A stretch of DNA of 64,000 bases from Alcaligenaceae bacterium SAGV5 (GCA_009360345.1 SPDP01000001.1:2294001-2358000); one strand, 5' to 3'. Shown: positions 53,670-62,961, numbered from the stretch's first letter. Translations and numbers: made by a program. The notes: generated by a model from the letters alone, not told the origin.

Positions 53670-54962
53670 ATGAAAGTCATCGTCATGGGCGCCGGCATCA
53701 CTGGCGTCACGTCGGCCTGGTACCTCGCCAAGGCCGGGCACGAGGTCGTCGTCCTGGAACGCAACGCGGGCGCCGCGCGCGAAACCAGCTTCGGCAACGG
53801 CGGCCAGATCTCCGTCAGCCACGCCGAGCCCTGGGCCAACCCGTCCGCCCCGCTGAAGCTCCTGCGCTGGCTCGGCCGCGAGGACGCCCCGCTGCTGTTC
53901 CGCCTGCGCGCCGATCCCGACCAATGGAAGTGGGGCCTGCAATTCCTGCGCGAGTGCACCGCGGCGCGATCGCGGCACAACATGATCCAGATCCTGAACC
54001 TGGGCACCTACAGCCGAGCCAGCCTGCAGGAACTGCGCGCCGAGACCGGCATCCGCTACGACCACCTGCAACGGGGCATCCTGCATTTCTATACCAGCCA
54101 GAAGGAATTCGACGCCGCGCTCGAGCCGGCCCGCATCATGCGCGAGATGGGTTGCGAACGGCAGGTGATCGATCGCGAGGAAGTCGTGCGCATCGAACCC
54201 GCGCTGGCGCAGATCGCGTCCCGCCTGGCGGGCGCCACCTACACCAGCGCCGACGAATCGGGCGACGTGCATCTGTTCACCACCCGCCTGGCCGAGCTGT
54301 GCGCGCAGCGCGGCGTCAGTTTCCGCTACGGCGTACGCGTGCAGGCGCTGCGCACCGAGGGAGGAGCCATGACCGGCGTCGAGATCGCCGGCGAAAACGG
54401 CGGCTACGAAACGGTCACGGGCGATGCCTACGTGCTGGCGCTGGGCAGCTTCAGCCCGCAACTGGCGCGGCAGGCGGGCGTTCCCTTGTCCATCTATCCG
54501 GCCAAGGGCTATTCGGCCACCCTGCCGGTGCTCGACCCCGCGCTGGCGCCCGAGGTCAGCCTGACCGACGACGAATACAAACTGGTGTTCTCGCGCCTGG
54601 GCGACCGGCTGCGCGTGGCCGGCACCGCTGAACTGAACGGCTACGGGCTGGCGCTGAATCCGGTGCGCTGCGAAGCGCTGGTCAAGCGCACGCTGGACAT
54701 CTTTCCCGGCATGAGCCGGCCCGAGCTGGCGCAGTATTGGGCCGGCCTGCGTCCGGCCACGCCGGGCAACGTGCCCTATATCGGCGCCTCCAAGGTACGC
54801 GGCCTGTACCTGAACACCGGCCACGGCACCCTGGGCTGGACGCACGGCTGCGGCTCAGGCCGCGCGGTGGCGGAGATCATCGACGGCCGCCAGCCCGAGG
54901 TGGACTTCGCGTTCACGGGCCGGGAATCGATGCCGCCCGCACCCCGGCTGGCGGCGGCCTGA
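53670..54962 (+). CDS. dadA: D-amino-acid dehydrogenase (DadA-like FAD enzyme)
   Basis: 430 residues. FAD motif VIVMGAGITGVTSAWYLAKA at residues 3-22, and further DAO-family sequence: GNGGQISVSHAEPWANPSAP near 43 and NTGHGTLGWTHGCGSG near 390. Oxidises D-amino acids (or glycine) to oxo acids at the inner membrane, passing electrons to quinone. Behind a tandem glycine riboswitch and terminator; glycine may itself be a substrate or signal. The next gene converges, ending 6 nt away. Confidence 0.9.
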   Translation: MKVIVMGAGITGVTSAWYLAKAGHEVVVLERNAGAARETSFGNGGQISVSHAEPWANPSAPLKLLRWLGREDAPLLFRLRADPDQWKWGLQFLRECTAARSRHNMIQILNLGTYSRASLQELRAETGIRYDHLQRGILHFYTSQKEFDAALEPARIMREMGCERQVIDREEVVRIEPALAQIASRLAGATYTSADESGDVHLFTTRLAELCAQRGVSFRYGVRVQALRTEGGAMTGVEIAGENGGYETVTGDAYVLALGSFSPQLARQAGVPLSIYPAKGYSATLPVLDPALAPEVSLTDDEYKLVFSRLGDRLRVAGTAELNGYGLALNPVRCEALVKRTLDIFPGMSRPELAQYWAGLRPATPGNVPYIGASKVRGLYLNTGHGTLGWTHGCGSGRAVAEIIDGRQPEVDFAFTGRESMPPAPRLAAA

Positions 54963-54968
54963 TGTCCG

Positions 54969-56648
54969 TCAGGCCGGGATGGTCTGGCGCCCGGGCCGCG
55001 GACGCGACACCGGCGTCCCGCGCCTGTCGCGCGCCATTGGCGGCCGGCCCAGGATATGGTCGGCCGCCTTCTCCGCCATCATGATGATGGGCGCATTGGT
55101 CGGCCCCCGCACCACGCGCGGCATGGCCGACCCGTCCACCACGCGCAGGCCCTCCACGCCGCGAACCCGCAACTGTGCATCCAGCACCGCATCCGGGTCC
55201 GCATCGCTTCCCATCCTGCACGTGCCCACCGGGTGGTGCAGGGTGATGGCCGTGCGCCGGATGAAAGCATCGATGTCGGCGTCGCTCGTGGCCGCGGGGC
55301 CGGGCGCCAGCTCTTCGGCCCGGAACGGCGCCAGCGGCGGCTGTTCGCCGATGGCCCGCATGATGCGCACCATCTGGCGCACGGCGCGCCGGTCGTGGTC
55401 GGTGGACAGGAAATTCTGGCGGATCACGGCGGGCGCCGTGGGATCGCCGCTCGCCAGCGAGACGCTGCCCCGGCTCTCGGGCGTGACGAAGACGCCCTTG
55501 ATGGCGAAGGCATCGACATAGGGCTTGAGCAGCGGGCCGAAATGTGGACCGGCGTCCATGGGCGCGGCGGCCAGCAGCAACTGCAGGTCGGGCAGCGGCA
55601 GCCCGGGATGGCTGCGCACCAGGCCCACGGCCGCGGCGGGCACCTTGCTGGACAGGCCCGAGCCGAACATCCAGGTACGCAACAGATCGAAGCCGATACG
55701 GTCCAGGCGCAGCGCACGGTGCAGCGGACCCGTTTGCTTGCGGCGCCAGCGGACGTCGCACACCACGTGGTCCTGCAGATTGCGTCCCACGCCGGGCAGG
55801 TCGACCCGGGCCGCGATGCCGTGCCGGCCGAGTTCTGCGGCATTGCCTATGCCCGAGAGCATCAGCAGTTGCGGCGAATTGATCACGCCCCCCGCCAGCA
55901 GCACCTCGCGTTCGCACCGTACCTGCTCGCGGCGGCCGCCGCGCAGGACTTCGACGCCCACGGCGCGACCCTGCTCCATCAGCACCTTCGTGGTCAACGC
56001 ACCGGTCCACACCGTGACGTTGCCGCGCGCCACCGCCGGCCGCAGGTAGGCCGACGCGGCGCTCCAGCGGCGGCCACGGCGGATGGTGGCCTGCATGGGA
56101 CCGAAGCCTTCGATGCTGGCGCCGTTGTAGTCGTCGTTGCGGCCGTGGCCGGCCAGATCCGTGGCGCGCAGGAAGGCGTCCACCAACGGGTCCTCGTAGT
56201 GCAGGCGCGTCACGGTCAGCGGACCGTCGCCGCCACGCAGGTCGCTGGCGCCCTCTTCCCACGATTCGCTGCGGCGGAAATACGGCAGCACGTCATCGTA
56301 GGACCACCCTTCCAGCCCCAGGCCGCGCGCCCAGTGGTCGTAGTCTTCCCTGGCGCCGCGCGCATAGGCCATGCCGTTGATCGAGGTCGAGCCGCCCAGC
56401 ACCTTGCCGCGCGCGCACTCGATGCGGCGGTCGTCCATGCCGGGTTCGGGCTCGGTGAAATAGCCCCAGTCGTACATCCGGTGCTTGAGGATCAGGCCCC
56501 AGGTCAGCGGGATGCGGATCACGGGCGAACGGTCGGGGCCGCCGGCCTCCAGCACCAGTATCTTCAGCGCCGGGTCGGCGCCCAGCCGGTAGGCCAGCGT
56601 GCATCCCGCGGAGCCCGCGCCCACGATGATGTAGTCATAGTGATTCAT
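54969..56648 (-). CDS. GMC-family oxidoreductase (choline dehydrogenase-like)
   Basis: 559 residues. FAD motif YDYIIVGAGSAGCTLAYRLG at 4-23; C-terminal catalytic part with LHHPVGTCRMG near 477 and GPTNAPIIMMAEKAADHI near 520. Such enzymes oxidise primary alcohols. Last gene of an operon with an aldehyde dehydrogenase and a TRAP importer, so alcohol to aldehyde to acid is the likely sequence of reactions. The substrate need not be choline. Repeat R4 lies between it and the preceding aldehyde dehydrogenase gene. ATG at 56648. Confidence 0.87.
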   Translation of the reverse strand: MNHYDYIIVGAGSAGCTLAYRLGADPALKILVLEAGGPDRSPVIRIPLTWGLILKHRMYDWGYFTEPEPGMDDRRIECARGKVLGGSTSINGMAYARGAREDYDHWARGLGLEGWSYDDVLPYFRRSESWEEGASDLRGGDGPLTVTRLHYEDPLVDAFLRATDLAGHGRNDDYNGASIEGFGPMQATIRRGRRWSAASAYLRPAVARGNVTVWTGALTTKVLMEQGRAVGVEVLRGGRREQVRCEREVLLAGGVINSPQLLMLSGIGNAAELGRHGIAARVDLPGVGRNLQDHVVCDVRWRRKQTGPLHRALRLDRIGFDLLRTWMFGSGLSSKVPAAAVGLVRSHPGLPLPDLQLLLAAAPMDAGPHFGPLLKPYVDAFAIKGVFVTPESRGSVSLASGDPTAPAVIRQNFLSTDHDRRAVRQMVRIMRAIGEQPPLAPFRAEELAPGPAATSDADIDAFIRRTAITLHHPVGTCRMGSDADPDAVLDAQLRVRGVEGLRVVDGSAMPRVVRGPTNAPIIMMAEKAADHILGRPPMARDRRGTPVSRPRPGRQTIPA

Positions 56649-56675
56649 GTCATTTTCCAAGCCGCCAGCGCATGT

Positions 56676-56756
56676 CGATCCAGGGCGCCGCGGATCCGGC
56701 TCCGCCGGTCCGCCAGCGCCGCCCCCTGGGGGGGCGCCCGGAGGGCGTAGGGGGGA
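56676..56756 (-). repeat. Stop-anchored GC-rich stem-loop repeat, copy R4 (ALDH-GMC gap)
   Basis: Starts 1 nt after the aldehyde dehydrogenase TAG stop (56759-56757) and is almost identical to R2. It lies 28 nt before the GMC oxidoreductase start. Confidence 0.88.
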
Positions 56757-58229
56757 CTAGTTCAGTTTCAGATTGACGTTCTTGGTGTAGGTGAATTCCA
56801 GGAGTTCTTCGAAGCATTCCTCGCGCCCGATGCCCGACTGCTTCACCCCGCCGAAGGGCGCGCCGATGAAGTGCTGGCTGGTGTTGTTGATCCAGACGTA
56901 GCCGGTGTGGATGCGGCGGGCGGCCCGGTGCGCGGTGTCCAGGTCGCGGGTCCAGATCGAACCGGTCAGGCCGAAATCCACGGCGTTGACGTCGGCCCAC
57001 ATCGCATCCTCGTCGGACCAGCGGAACACCGACATGATGGGACCGAACACTTCCTCGCGCGCCAGCCGCATGTCCGGCCGCATGTCGGCGAAGATGGTCG
57101 GTTCGAAGAAGAACCCGTCGCGCAGCGCGGGATCCTCGGGCTGACGCCCCCCCGTCACCAACCGTCCGCCCTCGTCCAGCGCGGACTGCACGAAGCCCCG
57201 CACCTTCTCCAACTGGGCCCGGCTGACCAGCGACCCCATGGTCGTGGCCGGATCCGTCGGAATGCCGGGCCGGTGCCGCCTGGGCAGCAGTTCGGCCACG
57301 CGTGCCAGGACCTCGTCATGGATGCTTTCGTGCAGGAAGACGCGGCTGGTGGAGCCGCAGCTCTGGCCCGACCACGTGAAATTCATGCCGCCCACGATGC
57401 CGTCCACCAGCTTGTCGAGGTCCGCGTCGGGGTAGGCGATCAAGGCGTTCTTGCCGCCCAGCTCCAGCAGCACCGGCTTCAGGCCGTCGGCCGCCGTCTT
57501 CATGACGGACCTGCCCGTGGGCACGCCGCCGATCAGCGTGATCTTGCGCACCAGCGGATGCTCGGCCAGCGCCTGCCCGCACTCGCGGCTGCCGCACAGG
57601 AAATTGACCACCCCCTTGGGGAAGACGTGGCCGATCAGTTCGGCCAGCCGGATGATGGACAGCGGCGCCTGGTCGGGCGACTTCACCACCACCGTGTTGC
57701 CCGCCGCCAGCGGCGCCGCCAGGCGCATGGCGGCGAACATCAGCGGATGGTTGTAGGCGACGATGCGCGCCACGACGCCCAGCGGCTCGCGCACGGTGTA
57801 GTCGAGGTAGCCGGGTCCCATGGGCAGGGTCTCGCCCTTGACCTCGGTGGCCAGGCCGGCGAAATACTCCAGGCTGTCGGCCGCGAAGTCCGCGTCCTTG
57901 GCCAGGATGGACACCGGATTGCCGTTGTTCAGCGCATCCAGCAGCGCCAGCTCCCGGGCATGGGCGCGCAGGATGTCCGCCGCCCGGCGCAGCGTGCGGC
58001 CACGCTCCATCGGCGGCGTGGCCGCCCAGGCGGGAAAGGCGTCCTGGGCCGCGCGCACCGCGGCGTCGACGTCGCGCGCGTCGGCCACCGGCGCATCGGC
58101 CAGGTGCTCGTCATACGCGGGATTGATGGTCGGCGCGTAGACGCCGGCCAGGGGCTCGTGCCAGGCTCCCCCATAGAACAGCTGGCGGTGGGTCGGCAGG
58201 ATGCCGGCGGGAATCTCGTGTGCGCGCAT
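56757..58229 (-). CDS. NAD(P)-dependent aldehyde dehydrogenase (betaine aldehyde dehydrogenase-like)
   Basis: 490 residues. Catalytic Cys in SGQSCGSTSRV near 290, Glu in LELGGKNALIAYP near 258, and cofactor segment YNHPLMFAAMRLAAPLAAGN near 158. Operon order on the minus strand is dctQ, dctM, dctP, R5, this gene, R4, GMC. Probably oxidises the aldehyde made by the GMC enzyme. Confidence 0.9.
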   Translation of the reverse strand: MRAHEIPAGILPTHRQLFYGGAWHEPLAGVYAPTINPAYDEHLADAPVADARDVDAAVRAAQDAFPAWAATPPMERGRTLRRAADILRAHARELALLDALNNGNPVSILAKDADFAADSLEYFAGLATEVKGETLPMGPGYLDYTVREPLGVVARIVAYNHPLMFAAMRLAAPLAAGNTVVVKSPDQAPLSIIRLAELIGHVFPKGVVNFLCGSRECGQALAEHPLVRKITLIGGVPTGRSVMKTAADGLKPVLLELGGKNALIAYPDADLDKLVDGIVGGMNFTWSGQSCGSTSRVFLHESIHDEVLARVAELLPRRHRPGIPTDPATTMGSLVSRAQLEKVRGFVQSALDEGGRLVTGGRQPEDPALRDGFFFEPTIFADMRPDMRLAREEVFGPIMSVFRWSDEDAMWADVNAVDFGLTGSIWTRDLDTAHRAARRIHTGYVWINNTSQHFIGAPFGGVKQSGIGREECFEELLEFTYTKNVNLKLN

Positions 58230-58289
58230 GGCGTCTCCGATAAATCAGTACAGTCGGTTTTCATGGCCCGGTATCCCCGGAGCCGTCCT

Positions 58290-58366
58290 TCCAGGACGCC
58301 GCGGATCCGGCTTCGCCGGTCCGCCAGCGTCGCCCCCCCGGGGGGCGCCCGCAGGGCGTAGGGGGG
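58290..58366 (-). repeat. Stop-anchored GC-rich stem-loop repeat, copy R5 (dctP-ALDH gap)
   Basis: Begins directly after the dctP TGA (58369-58367). The GGATCCGGC/GCCGGTCC pair is separated by TTC; it also has the CGCCC/GGGCG and CCCCCGGGGGG pairs. Lies 60 nt before the aldehyde dehydrogenase start. Confidence 0.88.
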
Positions 58367-59362
58367 TCAATGCCTAAGGCGGACAGCGGCGGCGCGCAGC
58401 GCCTCGTAGTCCTTGCGGGCATCGGCCGACAGTTCCTTCATCGCGGCGGGGATCACCGCGTCCAGGTAGGCCTTGGCGTCGACCGAGGACAGCTCGACCA
58501 TCTCGCCGCCGCCCTTCTCCCAGATCGCCCGAGCCTCGGCCACGCGCGCATGCACACGCGGACCGATCTCGGCATCGGTCTTGCGCGCGGCCTGGCGCAG
58601 CGGCTGCTCCAGCGGCCCCGCCGACTTCAGGAAGGTGGGACTGGCCAGCCCGACGATGGCGATGTAGGTGGACGGCAGCAGCGTCTGCGACTTGGCGACG
58701 TCGAAGTACTTCAGCGCCGACGGAATGGGCGTGCCGGAATAGACGCCGTCCAGCGTACCGTTCTGGAACGCGGGCAGCACCTCGCCCAGCGACATCGACA
58801 CGGGGTTGGCGCCCAGTTGCCGCAGTTGCGCGATCAGGATCGAGGAACCGGGCACGCGGATTTTCTGCCCGGCCAGGTCCGACAGCTTGCGGACGGGCTT
58901 GCGCGAAACGATGCTGCACTGGGAATGCACGAGCGTGGTCAGCACCTCGACGCCCTTCTTCGAGGCGATGGACGCGAGCCTGGCCTTGACCTCGGGATCG
59001 GCCAGCACTTTCATGCCGTGGTCGATGCTGTCGAACACGCCGGGCACGGCCAGCGCGCCGAAGCGCGCGTCCAGGCCCTCGTACATGCCCGAGGCGTTCA
59101 GCGCCATCTCGACGGTGCCCATGCTCACGCCTTCGATCGTGCGCTGCGCGGTGCCGAGCTGGCTGGCCGGATACACCTGCCCCTTGACCTTGTTCTGCGT
59201 GGCCGCCTCCAGGTTGACCTTGTAGGCATTCAGCCAGTCGACGCCCAGGTCGTCGGACGTGGTGGTGCTGAGTTTCATGACCAGGTTCTGCGCGCGGGCG
59301 GCGGGCAGGAGCGCGAGCGCTCCCAGGCCGGCCAGATGCGCCAGGCATAGACGGCGATTCAT
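58367..59362 (-). CDS. dctP: TRAP transporter substrate-binding protein DctP
   Basis: 331 residues. Signal peptide ending ARA-QN (about residue 24), then MKLSTTTSDDLGVDWLNAYK and the DctP core with VPGSSILIAQLRQLGANPVSMS near 180 where the conserved arginine (R178 region) would bind a carboxylate. GGAG lies upstream of the ATG. Periplasmic receptor of the DctPQM system next to it. Confidence 0.9.
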   Translation of the reverse strand: MNRRLCLAHLAGLGALALLPAARAQNLVMKLSTTTSDDLGVDWLNAYKVNLEAATQNKVKGQVYPASQLGTAQRTIEGVSMGTVEMALNASGMYEGLDARFGALAVPGVFDSIDHGMKVLADPEVKARLASIASKKGVEVLTTLVHSQCSIVSRKPVRKLSDLAGQKIRVPGSSILIAQLRQLGANPVSMSLGEVLPAFQNGTLDGVYSGTPIPSALKYFDVAKSQTLLPSTYIAIVGLASPTFLKSAGPLEQPLRQAARKTDAEIGPRVHARVAEARAIWEKGGGEMVELSSVDAKAYLDAVIPAAMKELSADARKDYEALRAAAVRLRH

Positions 59363-59400
59363 GGTGATGTCTCCAGTGGTGGATGGCCGGCGGACGGCCG

Positions 59401-60678
59401 TCAGTTCAACAGCAAGCGCATGCCCCAGAGGGATATGTCCGGGATATAGGTGATCAGCCCCAGCGCGATCAGGTAGATGACGACGAACGGCACGATGCCG
59501 CGGTAGATGCTTTCGAGCGGCAGCTTGAGCACGCTTTGGGCGACGAAGATGTTGATGCCGAAGGGGGGATGGAAAAGGCCGATGGACAGGTTCACCGTGA
59601 CGATGATTCCGAAGTGCACGGGGTCCACGCCGATGGCGGTCACCAGCGGCATCAGCAACGGCGACAGCAACAGGATGGCGGACAGCGGATCGATGAAACA
59701 CCCCACCGCCAGCAACAGGATGTTGATCGCCAGCAGCAGCGACCAGCCCGGCAGGTGCAGGTCGGTCAGCCATTGCACCAGCGCGGCGGGAACCTGGTGC
59801 ACCGTCAGCAGCCAGCCGAACACGTTGGCGCAGGCCACGATGATCAGGATCTGCCCGGTGAACACCGCGGTCGTGCCGGCGCTGGCGAGAATGTCGCGCC
59901 ACGACAGCTCGCGGTAGAAGTAGCGCGCCACGACGATGGCGTACAGGCAGGCCACGGCGGCCGCCTCGGTCGGCGAGAACACCCCGCCGTAGATCCCGCC
60001 CAGGATGATGACGGGCGCGCCCAGCGCCCCCAGGCCTCGCACCGCGGCCCGGCCGAAGGCCGACCACGAGAAGGGCTCGCCGCCGCCGATGCGATGGCGG
60101 CGGGCGTACCACATGACATAGGCGCACAGCATGCCGGCCAGCAGCAGCCCCGGCAACACGCCCGCGGCGTACAGCCGGGGAACCGACTGCTGCGCGGCCG
60201 CGCCGTAGACGATCATCGGGATGCTGGGCGGGATGATGATGTCGATGGCGCCCACCGCCGTCAGCAGCCCCGCCGAGAATTTCTCGGGATAGCCGCTGCG
60301 CCGCAGCGCGGGCAGCATCGCGCGCCCGATGGTCGCGACCGTGGCCGCGCTCACGCCGGAAATCGCGCCGAACAGCGCCGAGGAACCGACGGTGGTCACC
60401 GCCAGGCTGCCGCGCACCGAGCCCACGCCCGCATTGACGAAATTCACCAGCCGGTCCGCCACCGACCCGCGGCCCATCAATTCGCCGGCGAAGATGAAGA
60501 ATGGAATCGCCAGCAGCGCATAGGCATCGATGGCGCCGAAAAGATTCTGGTGCAGGGCCGTGAGCGGCACATCCATGAAGAACAGCAGCGCCACGCTGAC
60601 CGACGCCAGCAGCACGAGGAAGATGGGAAAGCCCAGCAGGAGCAGGCCAAGGGGGAGAAAACCCAGCGCGAAACTCAT
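59401..60678 (-). CDS. dctM: TRAP transporter large permease DctM
   Basis: 425 residues with about twelve membrane helices; family-like IPFFIFAGELMGRGSVADRL near 57, FGAISGVSAATVATIG near 105 and IIIPPSIPMIVYG near 148. Sodium-driven symport subunit. Its ATG overlaps the dctQ stop as ATGA. Confidence 0.92.
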   Translation of the reverse strand: MSFALGFLPLGLLLLGFPIFLVLLASVSVALLFFMDVPLTALHQNLFGAIDAYALLAIPFFIFAGELMGRGSVADRLVNFVNAGVGSVRGSLAVTTVGSSALFGAISGVSAATVATIGRAMLPALRRSGYPEKFSAGLLTAVGAIDIIIPPSIPMIVYGAAAQQSVPRLYAAGVLPGLLLAGMLCAYVMWYARRHRIGGGEPFSWSAFGRAAVRGLGALGAPVIILGGIYGGVFSPTEAAAVACLYAIVVARYFYRELSWRDILASAGTTAVFTGQILIIVACANVFGWLLTVHQVPAALVQWLTDLHLPGWSLLLAINILLLAVGCFIDPLSAILLLSPLLMPLVTAIGVDPVHFGIIVTVNLSIGLFHPPFGINIFVAQSVLKLPLESIYRGIVPFVVIYLIALGLITYIPDISLWGMRLLLN

Positions 60679-61226
60679 GACAACGCCTCCTCGGCCCCAT
60701 CCACCGGTTCGCTCCGGCGCAGGCCGCCACCGGCCATGCGCAGCGCCACGTCGACCAGGCCGACGAGCACCATGGCGGCGAATGCCACCGCCACCAGTGA
60801 ATGCGGGATCCACATCGGGATGTGTCCGTTCTCGCTCACGCTGCCGATCTGGTGGATGCGCCAGGCGTATTCCGACGAGATGAAGCAGACGAAGCCGCAC
60901 AGCGCCACGGCCGCCAGCGCCTCCATCGCGGACAGGAACCGACGCAGCTCCACCGGGAAGTAGCGGTTCAGCACGTCCATGCGCAGATGCTGCCCGCGCA
61001 CCGCCGCCACGGCCGAACCGAAGAAGGCCAGCGCGGCCATCAGGTAGACCTGCAATTCGTCGGCCCCCGTGATCGAGCGGCCAAACACATAGCGCGCCAC
61101 CACGTTGGCCACATTGATCGCGACGGCCGCCAACAGCGCGCTGGCCAGGGCCCGCTCCAGGCTGGTGGCGGCGCGCTCCAGGCCGCGCAGGATGCGCCGC
61201 GCGCCGCCGGGCTGGGTACTGGACAT
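60675..61226 (-). CDS. dctQ: TRAP transporter small permease DctQ
   Basis: 183 residues, four membrane helices, with VVARYVFGRSITGADELQVY near 45 typical of DctQ. GAGGAG precedes the ATG at 61226. First gene of the operon dctQMP-ALDH-GMC and divergent from lysR. Confidence 0.9.
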   Translation of the reverse strand: MSSTQPGGARRILRGLERAATSLERALASALLAAVAINVANVVARYVFGRSITGADELQVYLMAALAFFGSAVAAVRGQHLRMDVLNRYFPVELRRFLSAMEALAAVALCGFVCFISSEYAWRIHQIGSVSENGHIPMWIPHSLVAVAFAAMVLVGLVDVALRMAGGGLRRSEPVDGAEEALS

Positions 61227-61302
61227 GGTGTCTCCTCTCGTTGTGGGGAGAGATCCTAGGTTGACGCCAACCATTCGTCTAATTCAAATATCTTCCTTAT
61301 TA

Positions 61303-61320
61303 CATAGTCATTCAGCTATG
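61303..61320. promoter_or_regulatory. LysR-type operator candidate upstream of dctQ/lysR
   Basis: CATAG (61303-61307), 8-nt spacer and CTATG (61316-61320), in the AT-rich part of the 106-nt divergent gap. It lies 12 nt before the lysR ATG, consistent with autorepression. Confidence 0.45.
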
Positions 61321-61332
61321 GATTGAATCCTC

Positions 61333-62280
61333 ATGGCCCGCTTCGACCCCTATCTCACCTTGCAGAAACTCGAAGTCTTCTGCGTGGTGGCCGAACTCCA
61401 GAGCGTCACGCGCGCCGCGGACTACCTGTTCGTCACCCAGCCGGTCGTCACCTCGCACATCCGCAGCCTGGAGGAAAAGCTGGGCACGGCGCTGGTCCGC
61501 CGCGAAGGCCGCGGCATCGCGCTGACGGCCACTGGCCAACGCGTCTACAAATGGGCGCAGGAAGTCGTCACCCGCACGCGCGAACTGGAACGGGAACTGG
61601 GCGGCTCGACGGATCTCGCCCCGGGCCAGGCGGTGGTCGCCGCGTCCATGAGCGTGGGCACCTATCTGCTGAGCCAGTTGATCTGCGATTTCCAGGTGCT
61701 GCGGCCCGACGGCCAGGTCCATGTCTCGATCTCGAACCCGCAGGTAGCGCTGGAAGCCACGCGCACCGGCGCCTGCGACTTCGCCGTTCTCATCATCGCG
61801 CCCACGCAGAATCTGGATGGCCTGGCGGTACGCCCGCTGTGGGACGAGGACCTGCTGCTGATCAGCGCCCCGGACAGCCGCTGGGTGGGCGGCGAGGCGC
61901 GGCGCGAGGAGATCTCGCGCCTGCCCTTCATCAGCACCGCGAACAGCACCGTCATGCAGCAACTGGAGGAAGGGCAGTTGCGCGCCAACGGCATCCCGTC
62001 CCGGCGCATCGTGCTCAACCTGGGCCATCCGGAAGCGCAGAAGGAAGCCGTGCGGCGCGACCTGGGCGTGTGCTTCTTCTCCAAGACCGCGGTGGAACGC
62101 GACCTGGCGCGCGGCGAGCTGCGCTGCGTACGGACGCCCGGCCTCGCGCTCACGCTGCCGCTTTACCTGGCCAGCCGCGAGGACAAGGAATTCTCCGCCT
62201 TCCAACTGGCCCTGAAGCGGCACATCGAAGAAGCCCGGCCGCCAGGACTCAAGCCTTTTCAGGGCAAACCTGAACCTTGA
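61333..62280 (+). CDS. LysR-family transcriptional regulator
   Basis: 315 residues. HTH with LQKLEVFCVVAELQSVTRAA (10-29), then VVTSHIRSLEEKLGTALVRR; LysR effector domain follows. Divergent from dctQMP-ALDH-GMC and so likely its activator. No clear ribosome site before the ATG. Confidence 0.87.
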   Translation: MARFDPYLTLQKLEVFCVVAELQSVTRAADYLFVTQPVVTSHIRSLEEKLGTALVRREGRGIALTATGQRVYKWAQEVVTRTRELERELGGSTDLAPGQAVVAASMSVGTYLLSQLICDFQVLRPDGQVHVSISNPQVALEATRTGACDFAVLIIAPTQNLDGLAVRPLWDEDLLLISAPDSRWVGGEARREEISRLPFISTANSTVMQQLEEGQLRANGIPSRRIVLNLGHPEAQKEAVRRDLGVCFFSKTAVERDLARGELRCVRTPGLALTLPLYLASREDKEFSAFQLALKRHIEEARPPGLKPFQGKPEP

Positions 62281-62322
62281 ATTGTTTTATATATAAGACG
62301 ATGATTTATTAATGGAACGCTT

Positions 62323-62336
62323 ATGATCTAGATCAA
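62323..62336. promoter_or_regulatory. Anr/Fnr-type box upstream of the cupin gene
   Basis: ATGAT-CTAG-ATCAA, nine of ten bases of the TTGAT-N4-ATCAA consensus used by Fnr/Anr in betaproteobacteria. It lies 68 nt before the cupin ATG in an AT-rich promoter region (62281-62335). This suggests oxygen-linked expression. Confidence 0.5.
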
Positions 62337-62404
62337 GGCCCCGGCCGGCCGCCGTTCCTAGACTGGCAGCTCTGTTTCCCACCATGCCGCAAGCAGGAGC
62401 TGCC

Positions 62405-62950
62405 ATGAACGATCCCGTCGATACCCTGATCGATGCCGCCAAACCCACCCTCCGGCGCCCCGAGGGCATGAGCTTCGGCGACTGGATGAACTCGCGCTGT
62501 GTTCAGCGCTCCACCCGCCAGTACGACTGGAACGCGCTGAAGTTCCAGGCCGACTACGACCCCAAGTACGGCCGCGCCCAGATGCGCTACCTCGGCACCG
62601 GCGCCACCGGCGTCGCCAGCGATTCCAATACCGTGCCGGCGGTGCACTTCACCTTCTCGACCATGATCATCCCCGCCGGCCACGTCGGCCCGCTGCATCT
62701 GCACGAGGACACCGAGGAAGTCTTCTTCGTGCTGCGCGGCAAGGTCCGCATCATGTGCGAATCGAAGGAAGGCGAATACTGGGAGATCGAGGCCGGCGAA
62801 CGCGACCTGATCTCGGTCCCGCCCGGCGTCTACCGGGGCGAGGTCAACATCGGCGACGAAGAGGCGCTGATGTGCGTGATGCTGGGTTCGCCCAAGCCGC
62901 AGACGCCGACCTACAAGCCGGACGATCCCCTGTCGCGGGTCAAGCGCTGA
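62405..62950 (+). CDS. Cupin-domain protein
   Basis: 181 residues. A single cupin with metal-binding PLHLHEDTEEVFFVLRGKV at about 96-114 (two His and a Glu), and a later SVPPGVYRGEV. The start at 62405 has GGAG 8 nt upstream; an ATG at 62384 would add seven. Could be a small dioxygenase, isomerase or binding protein; no specific family recognised. Converges on the following LysR. Confidence 0.8.
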   Translation: MNDPVDTLIDAAKPTLRRPEGMSFGDWMNSRCVQRSTRQYDWNALKFQADYDPKYGRAQMRYLGTGATGVASDSNTVPAVHFTFSTMIIPAGHVGPLHLHEDTEEVFFVLRGKVRIMCESKEGEYWEIEAGERDLISVPPGVYRGEVNIGDEEALMCVMLGSPKPQTPTYKPDDPLSRVKR

Positions 62951-62961
62951 GGACCGCGCCG

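Noticed and set aside
59383..60963. 526-residue plus-strand open frame opposite dctM and dctQ
   Set aside because: His/Gln/Arg/Asp-rich with no family signal; the minus-strand TRAP genes are clear.
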